From positions 186,001-250,000 of the forward strand of contig JAJKFL010000010.1 in NCBI GenBank assembly GCA_021186555.1: a stretch of DNA of 64,000 nt, in the 5' to 3' direction. Source of the stretch: Reticulitermes speratus. Lineage: Eukaryota; Arthropoda; Insecta; Blattodea; Rhinotermitidae. The notes beneath the pieces were generated by a model, which was not told where the DNA came from, did no database searches, and saw nothing but the letters and a program-made list of their open reading frames with translations. Positions 36,640-48,170 of this stretch are shown here, one piece after another (positions within the stretch are counted from its first letter, which is position 1; each line of letters opens with the position of its first letter). A program made the position numbers and the translations under genes.

Positions 36640-37525
36640 AAATGTGGTGTTAATTCCGCATCTGCAATTTTACAAAAGGTAAGTCAAATTCCCCCCCCCC
36701 CCCCCCCCCCCCCGTGATGGAAATAGTGATTTATGACAACGTCGTAATAAAGTAAAGACATACAAGTTAGCTGTGAGTTGTGCTATCTACCACGACTTCG
36801 GCCACACACAACTCAGTTACTTGCGCGATTATCACAAGCTTGTGACACGTTACTCAGTTTCTTAGTATCAAATATTTTACAATTTCCACAAATGTAAACA
36901 TTTAGTGTGTTCCTGCAAATTTTCAATTTATATAGGCAAATATGACGGCCCTTCGTTTACCTCACCCACATCTTTCGTCTCTTGCAATCGCTTGCTGCAA
37001 ACAGGCACAGGTTCTCTCGCAATGGGACAGGGTAACGTACCAGTGTTATATACAGCACGTAATGGTAGCTTCCTTCGTTTAATCGAACTCATTTCCAAAT
37101 ATGACTCAATTCTGAACGACCGCGTTAGTCGTACTGCCATGTCAGTGACTATAACGTGTCTATTAATTATCTACCAGGACACTGCTGTCCACAGACAGAC
37201 AAGTTGTGTCACAATAATTATCTTCTAATCTGCTGGAATGCAGATGTCCACAGCAAGCAACAACAGCTAACAAGGACACTGTGTGAACACAGCGACAGGC
37301 ATTCTCCCATCTTACCAATGTTTTGTCCTTCCCACGCAACTATTCCAGATATTTCGCTAGCTAATCCGACAGCAGTTACTATCCACTGGGTACACAGACT
37401 AAACCGGCACAAGTGCTGCTCTATCCGATGTTCCGTAATTCACAAAACAGCATGCCATTCCGGAAGATTCCCAGGCTTCGCCGGTTTGTCCTTCTGGTAA
37501 CAGAAGTTGCTTTATAAGAATAAGA

Positions 37526-37732
37526 TTAACCTGAATTCTATATAAAGACCCAGTCCGTACCGCGCAGTAAACACTGCGTCTCGGTTATACAAACCAGTCA
37601 GTTAATATTGTATAGGGAAATAATCGCTTTTTATTCTGAGATCCATACAAAACACATAAATACACTGTGTGGGCAGAACGTAGAATTTGTGAATGTTAAA
37701 CGTGGTGGTACATATAGTAACCACTGGGCTTA
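37526..37732 (+). repeat. 114-bp family, copy 4 (single unit)
   Basis: Starts TTAACCTGAATTCTATATAA and ends 'atagtaaccactgggcttaa'. Both ends sit at TTAA. This gives the minimal form of the family. Confidence 0.75.
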
Positions 37733-37857
37733 ATTATAACCAATACATAACGAACAGTAAATATTTAGACATAATCTCTGTGCAACTTAATACAGGAACA
37801 ACAACAAAGGCAATTCATATTATAATGCTTTTGTGCTGATGAAATCTCATTCCAAAA

Positions 37858-37963
37858 GAAAAATCTGTCCCAGTGTCACTCTGTACAGCACAGTCGCGAT
37901 CGAGCCCCGGCCCCCGCGGTTAGAGGAAGGCGACTAACCGCCTAAACCATGGCGCAGGATATC
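37858..37963 (-). mobile_element. tRNA-derived SINE (family D), fragment with head
   Basis: 'aaatctgtcccagtgtcactctgt', box B as 'cgatcgagccccggc', head 'ggcgactaaccgcctaaaccatggcgc' on the plus strand. Confidence 0.7.
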
Positions 37964-38938
37964 CGGCCCCCACTCGGTAAACTACGCCTTCAGACGCGGC
38001 GTCGGTCTCGCTCGATCCATTACGGTCCTTTTTCTGTCGGCAGCATTTCCAACCCTGCTGTTTGCCGCCGGACGGGAACAAGTGGCGTGTCATATCGGTT
38101 TCTTGTCCTTCTCTCAATCCTCCACTCCACCCCTGCCATCCCCACACTCCTCATATCGGCTCTTTCCTTCATGGAGACGAAATCAGGGCGGTGGCTCCAT
38201 CCATCATCTGGACACTCCAATTAAAGACAAGTCGATGGCGAGATGGCTGACGGGTGACTGAAGTGGCGTGTGGGGGTGGGAAGAAGGGATACTGACCGTT
38301 GCAAGCGCGCAACAACGCACACAAAAATAACACAAGAAGAGAAAAACACATTTCCCAGACAGTGAGTTTTGTAATTTGCATTCCTCTCTTGTTGACGTTC
38401 ACCACACCAGTCACTTTCTTCTCTGTCTTCCATGCGCTGAGATCCTGCGACAGCAGTCAGCTTTTCAAAACCGTAACGAAGAGCAGCACGACAGTCGGCC
38501 GCTTACAGACACAATCAGAATGTGCACCTTCCTGGCGGCCTGTTTCGTCACGTGTTCACCGTATCGGGAAACGTGTGACATCGAGAATGTAGAACTTACA
38601 GCGAGTTCTGTACGTTACGTCACCTGGTACTTAGTGGTGTTTGACAAAGTTCCGACTTCAGTTACGTGTAAATTTGGCTATACTGGCTTTCCTCCTTCTC
38701 CTTCTTTGCCTCTTTCTTTCTCATCCTTCACCTCTTTCACCTTCTTGTACCTGTTCTCTCACGCCTGTTTCCACTTCATACTCATCTTCTAAACGGTCAT
38801 CCTGTATCTGTAAGTCCCTGCATGCTGCAGTTACACTAAACACCACACGTTACTTCCCATTTAACCATTTTTTTTGTGTAATAACAGACTATTGTTTGCT
38901 GACGATATAGGCCTATTTAATTTCTTCCACATACTTTT

Positions 38939-39199
38939 TTTGTGAAGGGCTCCGCAGCAGACGATACGGACGCACCGCAGCCTTGAGGCTTATTGTGCAA
39001 CCGTGTGATGAAGATGATTAGTTTTTTTTTCATTTTTTCCGTGTAATGGAGCACCGGTGGAATGAAACTGACAGGGGAAAACCGAAGTACGTGGGGAAAC
39101 ACTTTATCCACCACAAATCCCACATGGACTCACCAGAGATCGAACCCGAGCTTCCGCGGTAGGAGGCTGGCGACTAACCGCCTGAGCCATGGCACGGCC
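38939..39199 (-). mobile_element. tRNA-derived SINE (family D), complete
   Basis: Same order as 36364-36639, with a short duplication CCACATA at the two ends (about 38926-38932 and after 39199). Box B area 'agatcgaacccgagc', head 'gactaaccgcctgagccatggcacggcc'. Confidence 0.85.
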
Positions 39200-39909
39200 C
39201 CACATATCTTTACTTCTAATGCTACGTAATTTGTTACATTTTTCAGACACTTCTTCAGTCTTTCATTTCCGGAGCGTGATACCCTGCCACCGTTTGGGGC
39301 CCACCTGGCACCTGAGTGCTGTTGAAGTCCGTCATTCAAATTTGAAAGCTTGTGGCTGATTTTCACGAAACGTGCTAAGACCGTTACGCCACTGGACGGT
39401 ACGCCAACGTCAGACACTAATAACAACATGGCAGACGCGCGAATTTCGTGCAGCGGGAGCGACACTTAGTGCCAGTTAATTCAGTCATGAAATGACATAC
39501 GAAAAAATGTGCGACCTTTACCAAGGCAATGTTACAGTGGAATGTACAATACAAATATGATGACCGTGCGAAACTCTGGTTTCGTCTGTGGTCTGATGAC
39601 GTAACAGTGACCGACGGGTCACAGCTATGCACTGAATTCTGCCACGTGTTGAGACCATCCGGGTTTCGAAACCGGTAAAGGGCAACAGGTTTTGTCTTCT
39701 CCTGAACGTCCAGACGAGTAATGGGGCACATACAGCCCCTTATTCAGCAGGTCCCAGAGGTTCTTTCTGCGACAGGGCAAGTGCAGCTATGCCCACACAC
39801 CCTACATAACAGAGACAACTTCGTCTTTGATCTTCTTCGCACTCCATAATTAGGTGTCACGTTCACAAAGGCCCAGCACTTGTCTCTACCGCACCCAGCC
39901 AATCCTTTC

Positions 39910-39985
39910 AACTGCCTGACGACAAAGACGGCAGGGTAATCCGAAACGTCGGTACACTTCCACTAGATTATACGGCGTCACATGC
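39910..39985 (+). repeat. CCGAAACGTCGG element tail
   Basis: 'cgcctgacgacaaagacggcaggg', TAATCCGAAACGTCGGTACA, then 'attatacggcgtcacatg'. Confidence 0.45.
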
Positions 39986-40257
39986 GTGAAGACAACTCTT
40001 CAGACGAACCTTTCACTTAAGGTCAGTTACATCATCAATATCTACACTCCGCGATGTTTTATCGCCAACAATTTAGGCGTGCTTCCCTACCCCCCTCCTA
40101 CCTCATGTTGAACACTTTCTGCTACTGATGCAGCAGGACTGTAGCGGGTGGCCCAGCCTGGTCAAGTGACCCAGTCAGCTTGAAACGTCCGTCGTTTCGG
40201 CCATTTATTTTTAGGCGTTTTATTTCAAGATGCTGTCGACTGTAGCGTCGGGTGAAA

Positions 40258-41750
40258 ACGTATGAGTATGGAGCATGGTGGAATGATACTGACAGGGGAA
40301 AACTGAAGTGCTGGGAGAAAAACATTATACAGCGTCGGTGGTAGATGAATGAATGAGTATGGAGCATTGGTGGAATGATACTGACAGGGGAAAACTGAAG
40401 TACTGGGAGAAAAACATTATACAGCGTCGGTAGTAGACCAGTTAATGAGTACGGAGCATTAGTGGAACGATACTGACAGGGGAAAACTGAACTGCTGGGA
40501 GAAAAACATTACACAGCGTCGGTGGTAGATGAATGAATGAGTATGGAGCATTGGTGGAATGATACTGACAGGGGAAAACTGAAGTGCTGGGAGAAAAACA
40601 TTATACAGCGTCGGTGGTAGATGAATGAATGAGTATGGAGCATTGGTGGAATGATACTGACAGGGGAAAACTGAACTGCTGGGAGAAAAACATTACACAG
40701 CGTCGGTGGTAGATGAATGAATGAGTATGGAGCATTGGTGGAATGATACTGACAGGGGAAAACTGAAGTGCTGGGAGAAAAACATTATACAGCGTCGGTG
40801 GTAGATGAATGAATGAGTATGGAGCATTGGTGGAATGATACTGACAGGTACAAACTGAAGTGCTGGGAGACAAACATTATACAGCGTCGGTGGTAGATGA
40901 ATGAATGAGTATGGAGCATTGGTGGAATGATATTGACACGGGAAAACTGAAGTACTAGGGGAAAAATATTACAGCGTCGGTGGTAGATGAATGAATGAGT
41001 ATGGAGCATTGGTGGAATGATAGTGACAGGAGAAAACTGAATTACTAGGGGAAAAATATTACACAGCGTCGGTGGTAGATGAATGAATGAGTATGGAGCA
41101 TTGGTGGAATGATACTGACAGGGGAAAACTGAAGTACTGGGAGAAAAAAAATTATACAGCGTCGCTGGTAGATCAGTTAATGAGTATGGAGCATTGGTGG
41201 AATGATACTGACAGGGGAAACTGAAGTACTGGGAGAAAAACATTATACAGCGTCGCTGGTAGATCAGTTAATGAGTATGGAGCATTGGTGGAATGATACT
41301 GACAGGGGAAACTGAAGTACTGGGAGAAAAACATTATACAGCGTCGCTGGTAGATCAGTTAATGAGTATGGAGCATTGGTGGAATGATACTGACAGGGGA
41401 AACTGAAGTACTGGGAGAAAAACATTATACAGCGTCGGTGGTAGATCAGTTAATGAGTATGGAGCATTGGTGGAATGATACTGACAGGGGAAACTGAAGT
41501 ACTGGGAGAAAAGCATTACACAGCGTCGGTGGTAGATGAATGAATGAGTATGGAGCATTGGTGGAATGATACTGACAGGAGAAAACTGAAGTACTAGGGG
41601 AAAAATATTATACAGCGTCGGTGGTAGATGAATGAATGAGTATGGAGCATTGGTGGAATGATACTGACAGGGGAAAACTTAAGTACTGGGGGAAAACCTA
41701 CCACAGTGTCACTTTGTCCCCCATAAATCCTACAAATCCTAAAATATTCT
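40258..41750 (-). repeat. 92-bp satellite array 3 (about 16 units) ending in a SINE-D body
   Basis: The longest of the three arrays. Subgroups differ by GATCAGTTAATGAG versus GATGAATGAATGAG and by GGGGAAACTG versus GGGGAAAACTG; the GATCAGTTA type is clustered at 41160-41470, showing local homogenisation. At the right end 'acctaccacagtgtcactttgtcc' marks the SINE body. Confidence 0.9.
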
Positions 41751-41755
41751 GGGAT

Positions 41756-41855
41756 TGAATTCGGGCCTCCGCGATGACACCCCGGAAACTGGTACAGTCA
41801 CGTTATGAATTCGGGCCTCCGCGATGACACCCCGGCAACTGGTACAGTCACGTTA
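41756..41855. repeat. 50-bp direct duplication of a SINE-D head segment
   Basis: TGAATTCGGGCCTCCGCGAT starts at 41756 and again at 41806; the two 50-bp copies differ at one base (CGGAAACT/CGGCAACT). It is the box B region of the SINE that ends array 3. Confidence 0.85.
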
Positions 41856-42204
41856 GTTAGTCGTTAGCTGAGGAACCAGATGAAATTTGGCACTTACAAG
41901 TCATTACCAAAAATCCATCTCTCGAACTGAGTTTGAGTTTTGTTGAAATGAGACATCTCGCATAATGAGTTCATGCTCAACACTGCACGAACAAACACAC
42001 GAGGTCCAAACACTTCTAGCCTGTGACGACACAACTACACTAGTTATCGTCTTTGATAATACGATCATAAACATGCATGCAACCTGCCTGTTAAAATAAC
42101 GACTATTTGTGCCTGTATGCGCTTCCAACTTCGCTATCCTTTAAAGTAGGCCCTCCTACCAAATTTAACCCAAAATTCGTTCAATACGGACTAACAAGTA
42201 ACTT

Positions 42205-42296
42205 TGATTTCAGGCTTCCGCCGCGATGTTGATGAAATCTGTGGTCTTCTGGGTAATTACACGGCGTCGTGTAATTACCCAGAAGGCCACAGATTT
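42205..42296. mobile_element. hairpin insertion with 13-bp target-site duplication
   Basis: The direct repeat TAACAAGTAACTT (42192-42204 and 42297-42309) flanks 92 bp, of which 42235-42263 and 42268-42296 are 29-bp inverted arms with one mismatch, around the loop GCGT. The centre ATTACACGGCGTCGTGTAAT resembles the ACACGGCGTCA tails at 24770 and 39970. Confidence 0.75.
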
Positions 42297-42544
42297 TAAC
42301 AAGTAACTTGCCTTCTTCCGTGTAAAAAAAACACGAACATCACAGTGCTTGGCCGCCATGTTTGTACCTCACACACAGTCCTATGTAATCGTCAAACTAG
42401 GCTATCAGAAGTATTTATACATCGCAGCGCTGAAGTAAGTGGCTCTGCATGTAGCACAGTAGCTGGAACACGGACTGCTGCGGGCCGCCTACAGCAGCAC
42501 ACTGTTACCGTGACTGGGACAAACTGCAGCATTTTCTTGGCATA

Positions 42545-42910
42545 TGTGTAGGGCCGCGCTGTCTGCAGCCGCTTGCTTGCTGGGACTGCGGGTTCGAATC
42601 CCGCCGGGGCATGGATGTCTGTCTCCTGTAAGTGTTGTGTGTTGTCAGACTGAGGTCTCTGCGTCGGGCTGATCACTCGTCCAGAGGAGTCCTACCGAGT
42701 GTGGTGTGTCTGAGTGTGATTGTGAAGCCTCGATCATGAAGAGGCCCTGGTCCACTAGGGGCTGTTGCGCCATTGGGGGGGGAGGGGTAAATGTACAGGG
42801 CTTCGTAAGGGCTGTGAATTCCGTATAAGGGAAAAATGCAAGGCTTGGCAGGGCCATACGCATGTACTGCCGATGAGGTGGAATGACCGAGCCATGCAGC
42901 ATACATACAT
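42545..42910 (+). mobile_element. tRNA-derived SINE or related element (family E)
   Basis: tRNA-like head 'agggccgcgctgtctgcagccgc', box B GGGTTCGAATCCCGCC at about 42589-42604, then an unrelated body ending 'ccgagccatgcagcatacatac'. Only one copy is in the window, so the 3' boundary is uncertain. Confidence 0.55.
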
Positions 42911-43510
42911 TAGAAAGTGAAAAGGATATAAAATTTTGGCCACTTGCGACACCTCGCAGTTGGTGGAACGGGAATATTAAAACAGATCTTTGAGACATGC
43001 CGCGAGGCATGACGGTACAGGCCGGATTCTTGTAACTGGATCATGACAACAGTCAAGTAGAGGTATTCTGTGAACAGTGTCATGAAACTTCGGGTAGGCA
43101 AGTTGATACGCCAAACAACTCAGCCTTTCAAGACACACCCTAAGGCCTACAACGTGCAGTAAGAGGCAAGTGTTCGGAGACTTCAGGAAACCTGCAGGCT
43201 ACTTTTATGACGAGGGGAAACACACAAGAATGCTGATGGAAGGTCGGGGAGGGGGGTTCTGTTCTGTGTCAGAGCTGTCGGGCGTCTGGTGACGGGCCAC
43301 CCTCAACAGAGAAGTGCCTGGCGTTCAGTTCTGGACATACAACCCCTCCCTTAAAATCTGAAGCCTCCGCCAAACAAACCTCAATCAAATTTCGAGATGT
43401 CAAAGTACCAGCATGTCACATATCAAAATCTACCGAGCGACTGAACGGATACGAATATAACACACTCAGAATGAAACACCAAAGTAACAGCAGTATTGCT
43501 TTATTGATAC

Positions 43511-43720
43511 TCCAACATGTTTCAGTCTGTATGCGACCATCTTCAGGGAGATAACAAGCGAGTCTACAATTACATAAACATATGATTGCGATATAAGGTC
43601 GCTAAGAGCCAAAATCTTTTGACCTGTCACACAACAAAGTAGAGAAAAAATTTCCCACATGGACCCATTGTTACCTCCCTGATTATGGGCGTATAAAGAC
43701 CGAAACATGCTGGAGTGTGC
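43511..43720. repeat. inverted pair of GAAACATGT hairpin modules
   Basis: Minus module at 43511-43550 (reverse complement CTCCCTGAAGATGGTCGCAT then ACAGACTGAAACATGTTGG) and plus module at 43676-43720 (CTCCCTGATTATGGGCGTAT then AAAGACCGAAACATGCTGG), about 125 bp apart. Confidence 0.55.
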
Positions 43721-43874
43721 ACAAAGCAGGTACACAATACAACTAACTCCTGTGTGCATTATGATTGAACAATAACCTGTATTAAAAAAAGAGACATGCG
43801 CTATAAAATTTATTTAGTGCTCAAAGCAAACCAATATGGTTGCTGATACTGTACCCGTTATATAGGTGACTTAG

Positions 43875-43962
43875 TGGGCCCCAGAGCCGGTCTGGGCACT
43901 TTGGAGAATAGAATAAGCCCGCAGCTTAGTCACTATACCAACTGAGCTATCTCGGCACGTGT
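43875..43962 (-). mobile_element. tRNA-derived SINE (family B), fragment with head
   Basis: 'ggccccagagccggtctgggcac' plus head 'tagtcactataccaactgagctatctcgg' on the plus strand; box B region deleted. Confidence 0.7.
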
Positions 43963-44387
43963 TGTTCTGGTATAACAAATACTTTACATGAAGGCAGACA
44001 CGACGAACTTGATAATCTCGAAAACGACACCAAGTGCAAATAAGTCTTACACAGTATGAACACACACGTCACCAAACCTTTAAGTTAGACCACTCGCGAT
44101 ATTGTGTACATTTAAGTAAATCACTGCGAAGTGTCAACTTGGCGACAACAGTTTTGTATCTGCAACAAACTGCCACCAAGGCTGACGACAGTGCAAGACA
44201 ACAAAGCATGCATTAAAAAAATAAAGAATGTCCATTTTATTGCGTCCCTATGAATGGCAGGTTTATCGCAAGAAAGCCTGCAAGCACCTGTACATTCCGT
44301 GACAGCTGCGGTGCTCAGGTCAGCGATAAAAGATACATTTTATACTAGTGATCTCTTGGCCTTTCTGTAGTCCCGCTAAAAACATAA

Positions 44388-44605
44388 TCCCGGATAGCTC
44401 AGTCAGTATAGTGACTTGATTACAGGCTGAACAACTGTGGAATGGGGGCAGGGTAGACACTGTAGCTCATCTGCACAGAGTCCAGGCCGCCTCCGGGATC
44501 CGCCCAGTCTTCGACACAACGAGTACCGGGGATAAGATGATCGGGGCTTGAAACTACTTGCCACCTGTCGCGGAGGTTAAGAATGTGTGGAGCTACACAT
44601 TCAGT
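44388..44605 (+). mobile_element. tRNA-derived SINE (family B), decayed
   Basis: Head CCCGGATAGCTCAGTCAGTA; box B lost; 'gagtccaggccgcctccggg', 'cacaacgagtaccggggataag', 'gtcgcggaggttaagaatgtg'. Confidence 0.65.
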
Positions 44606-45073
44606 GTCACATTCGTCTTCATGGCTGCTGCTTAATTAAGCGCAGTAACAACATTACATCAGGAACAAGTCGCAATATCCTTCAGTGAATTAGGGCTAGT
44701 TACATCGAAGGGATAACACAGCGCACTGTTAGTCTGCACCGGCAGTAGCTCTGCAGATGATGAGGTACTGCACAGTGCAAGTCTGTAACAGTGGCCAGCT
44801 AACCTGCTAGCTGAACTCCTTAAAACTATACACAGCTGCAGTCGGCACGGCGTGGTCGCTGTTTGACTCGCCACAGAACGGCCAGGCAGCGTTTTACCTG
44901 TTTCAAAAACATTGACTCTGTTGGGAGTACATTCATAGCTTCAGTCGCTGTGGACGTTTTTGAAACGTACAGAAAACGCTCGTTGGTACCTCTGCAGTGC
45001 CTCCCCTCGTACCAATTTGCCTGTTCATGCCCGCGCCAAAAACTAGCAAGTAATACATCACTCTGGTACTCAC

Positions 45074-45210
45074 CTGCTGGGACAGCTTGGTCATATCAAC
45101 TGGCTTGATTCGCTTGAGAGCGGACAGCCGCTCCAACCGCTCCCTGGCCTGCTGCTCGACTGCAATGACGAACGCATCCTGTACGTTGCTGTTGTGCGCG
45201 AGGTCCAACG
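45074..45210 (-). CDS. sdt: stardust exon, residues 261-306
   Basis: This 137-bp exon is bounded by a strong acceptor (pyrimidine-rich tract ending TTGTTACAG) and a consensus donor (CAG|GTGAGT). It enters in phase 1 and leaves in phase 0. It encodes ALDLAHNSNVQDAFVIAVEQ followed by a charged stretch rich in Arg, Glu and Leu and ending KLSQQ. The pattern AFVIAVEQQARERLERL looks like a short amphipathic or coiled-coil helix. No named domain covers it. It joins smoothly to the next exon (KLSQQ then LNQQIPATEH). Its codon use and lack of stops contrast with the repeat-filled flanks, which supports real coding. Confidence 0.8.
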
Positions 45211-45486
45211 CTGTAACAAGCAAAACGAACACCCTGTATGTACTGAATGGTTGGCCACTGCATGCAGCACAGTCCTAGGCCCTGACAAGAGGTAGGGGTC
45301 GTTCTGGGTGGACGTGGCTGACAGTGTGCCCCCCTCAACCGCCAGTCCACGGGACACATTGTTAGCCACTTCGAGTGTGAAGCGGTACAGACGCGCTCTG
45401 TCAGAACTGGCCCTAATACCGGATAAAGTGGATTTCCGATGATTTTAAGGTTAACGAGTTCAGAATTATTCACTGGAATAAAAGAG

Positions 45487-45906
45487 ACATGTGGCTAGGA
45501 CACATTCTGAACGGAAGAGACGTGTGGCTAGGACAAATTCTGAACGGAAGAGACATGTGGCTAGGACACATTCTGAGCGGAACAGACATGTGGTTAGGAC
45601 ACATTCTGAACGGAAGAGATGTGGCTAGGCCACATTCTGAACGGAAGAGACATGTGGCTAGGACACATGAACGGAAAAGACATGTGGCTAGGACACATTC
45701 TAAACGGAAGAGACACGTGGCTAGGGCACATTCTGAGCGGAAAAGACATGTGGCTAGGACACATTCTGATCGGAAGAGACATGTGGCTAGGACACATTCT
45801 GAGCGGAAGAGACATGTGACTAGGACACATTCTGAACGGAAGAGACATGTGGCTAGGGCACATTCTGAGCGGAAGAGACATGTGGCTAGGACACATTCTG
45901 AGCGGA
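45487..45906 (+). repeat. 33-bp minisatellite, about 13 units
   Basis: Unit GAACGGAAGAGACATGTGGC plus TAGGACACATTCT. The plus frame reads RDMWLGHILNG repeatedly; 33 is a multiple of 3, so the minus strand (FRMCPSHMSLP) is open too. Some units have lost 3 or 6 bases. Confidence 0.9.
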
Positions 45907-47004
45907 AGGTCTCCTCGATGCGTGGTCGGCTGGCAACTGTATGTCGTTACGTTTACAATTTGTTCTTAACATCAGAGTTTCTGACACTTTCTGGTAGTAC
46001 CCCCCCCCCCCCGCCCCAAAGGCGTTTTCAACTCGCGGACCCCTGAATGACAAATGCAATATTACACAATCATTCGATATATCCGGATTTTATGAAGTAC
46101 TAGAAATAATGAATACAGCAGTTTTACAGCTGAATTATAACAGGCAGATCAAAATCTCGCGGACTCGCGGACCACATCCTGACACGCACTGCTTTACACG
46201 AAGCGTATGAAGTGTCCGTCACGTCGTCCGCTGTTTGTTCTGAGACTTATAGGACACACAGAGGGTAAGCATCTATCTTTCGTGGGGTAAGGCGATGTGT
46301 GTTTACGTGCTATCACGAACCCAGAGCACGCCTTCAAGCAAGTTCCTTCTGCCGGAGGTTCGCGATTTTGTTTTCGGTTCCACGTCAGGCAGACCGGCTC
46401 TGCGGCTCACGCAGCCTCAGCTGGAAGCTCCGTCTGCTTTCACCCAGGACACGGTGTTGGTTGAATATGGTTCTGGCATTCCGTTCAAGTACTTCTAATT
46501 CTGTTACGTAACTTCCTGTTTCTACAACAGGCTGGTTGGAACTGAGCCTCAAGGTCGAATGCACGGTAGCAAGTCTTGGCGATGTGGATGTCGCCAGGTT
46601 TATCTGCGATGCAGGAACGGCCACTGACGTGATCTTGAATGGGCCAGATCAAGTGTGGCACTTTGATGCGCTCAGTGATCTCCACATTGCGGCAGCAACT
46701 AACTCCATGGAGCTCCAGTCTCCTGTCAGACCCAAACTTCCCCCTCGATACCCTATTCACAAACACCACCAGCCTGTGTTCTTCCCTTAATGTGACAGAC
46801 CAAGTTTCACACCCACGTAAAGTAGCAGTACCATTTATCCTCTATGCAACACAGCACATTCACTGTCCTTCAGATGGATTCGCACATCTGCAGCTAACAT
46901 TCGAATGCCGACCAACGATTTTCGTAATACATCTTGTCGTGTTTCCCTCCCTTCTCGCACTAAAAATCCATCAAGGCCAAGACCATCGAAGCTTGACTTC
47001 AAGG

Positions 47005-47175
47005 AGACGGAGTTTCATTCAGGAGGCTCCCGGTTCGAATCTGAACTGGTTTGTGGACTATCATGAAGCATTCGCGATTTTGACAGTTTTAATGTGCCTG
47101 AAGATGGCTGTCTATAAAAGCCGAAACATGTCGCATTGTCATTCAGTAAAGTTTCACAAACAAAGTTGTGACTGA
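47005..47175 (+). mobile_element. tRNA-like element carrying the CTGAAGATGG...CCGAAAC hairpin
   Basis: Box-B-like GGTTCGAATCTGAACTGG at about 47031, then 60 bp, then CCTGAAGATGGCTGTCTATA and AAAGCCGAAACATGTCGC (47095-47135), and a tail 'agtaaagtttcacaaacaaagttgtg'. Same order, reversed, at 53391-53580. Confidence 0.5.
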
Positions 47176-47714
47176 CTGCCCTCCTTTCCCCACGGTTGCT
47201 TATTCATCACAACGTGACGTCACACGCCTAAGTGTTTTATCAACAACGCCTTATCGTCAAAAAGTGGTCAGCCTATACAAGATGACAGAGCAATAAAAAT
47301 AACATATTTTGCAGCACCTGGATAACCCTGGCAAAAATTCGCCATAGCCAGCCTACGTTAAAGCAAAGCAAATATTGGTGTATCGGTTTACTGTATGCTA
47401 TGTAGGTAACCAATCACGTCTGCTAACTACAAGAATTCCTTCAGAAAAGTTATACGTAGCCAACTGGTCAAGAAATTCGGCATTTTCACATGAAACGCCC
47501 TGTTTACAAAAGCCGAACAGGAAACCATATCCTGAGCCAGTTAAATCCATCGCGCCATTGTACACACAATTTCACTAACATGCATTTCAACTGTGTCTTC
47601 ATTTTCGCCTGGTCTCCCTTTTTATGGGATCTTCTGACCAAAATGTTGAATCTGTTTATTGATTTACGAACCATACAAATTAATTTGTGTGGAACAGGAG
47701 ACTGCAGAAAATAG

Positions 47715-48045
47715 CACAGTGCGGGGCTTCATGATTGGTGCTGCTCACCTAACACTGTCAATAATGTTCAGGGACACAGTCAAGGAGGATGAGATTGGTG
47801 GAGCATGTGGCACGTGTTGGGAAAGTGGGAAAACCTGAAAGTAAGAGACTACTTGAAAACCTAGGAGTAAATGACAGGATACTATTAAAATGGACGTTAA
47901 AGAAATTGGATGTGAACTGGATTGTTCTGGCTCAGGATAGGGACAAGGAGCGAGCTCTTGTAAACACGATAATGAACCTTCGGGTTCCATAAAATGCGGA
48001 GAATTTCCTGACTACTAGATTATCAAGAAGAACTCTACTCCAGGG
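47715..48045 (+). mobile_element. non-LTR retrotransposon 3' end, reference copy for this family
   Basis: Fragments of frame: 'gggcttcatgattggtgctgctc' (LHDL.C.P-like), 'ttgggaaagtgggaaaacctgaaag' (GKPE), [37 protein letters not shown] followed by a stop, then 'ctgactactagattatcaagaagaactctactcca'. The frame is broken by several small indels. The IKMDL.E.G.DWI.LAQDRDRWRALVN..MNLRVP pattern is a well-known LINE C terminus in insect genomes. Confidence 0.78.
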
Positions 48046-48170
48046 AGATGGTTAAGAATATATTACGTAATTTTCTCCATTCTCGTATTAGTTTTCCTAT
48101 CTAGATCCAAACGGTTCCCCAAACACGTTTCCCCCAAAACAAATTTCACCTTGACCATGTCACAACGCAC

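Larger units (their letters stand above)
32993..45073. other. stardust intron, 12.1 kb, repeat-filled
   Basis: Elements are listed separately. Stretches without a recognised element: 33320-34213, 34620-34956, 36105-36351, 36720-37525, 37965-38930, 39200-39905, 39990-40257, 41860-42190, 42910-43510 and 44610-45073. A C homopolymer lies at about 36690-36712. Confidence 0.6.
45211..48170. other. stardust intron, 3.0 kb
   Basis: Between the start-codon exon and the second exon. Holds the minisatellite at 45487-45906, a C-run at about 46001-46012, a probable family-B SINE scrap at about 46395-46440 (CAGACCGGCTCTGCGGCTCA), the element at 47005-47175 and the LINE end at 47715-48045. I see nothing else in 46445-47000 and 47180-47710. 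Confidence 0.6.

Noticed and set aside
40258..41690. CRISPR-like array of regular repeats
   Set aside because: Units are directly adjacent without unique spacers, and the genome is eukaryotic; it is a satellite.
45489..46046. 185-residue ORF as a repeat protein
   Set aside because: 33-bp minisatellite with frame changes where units lost bases; antisense is open too.
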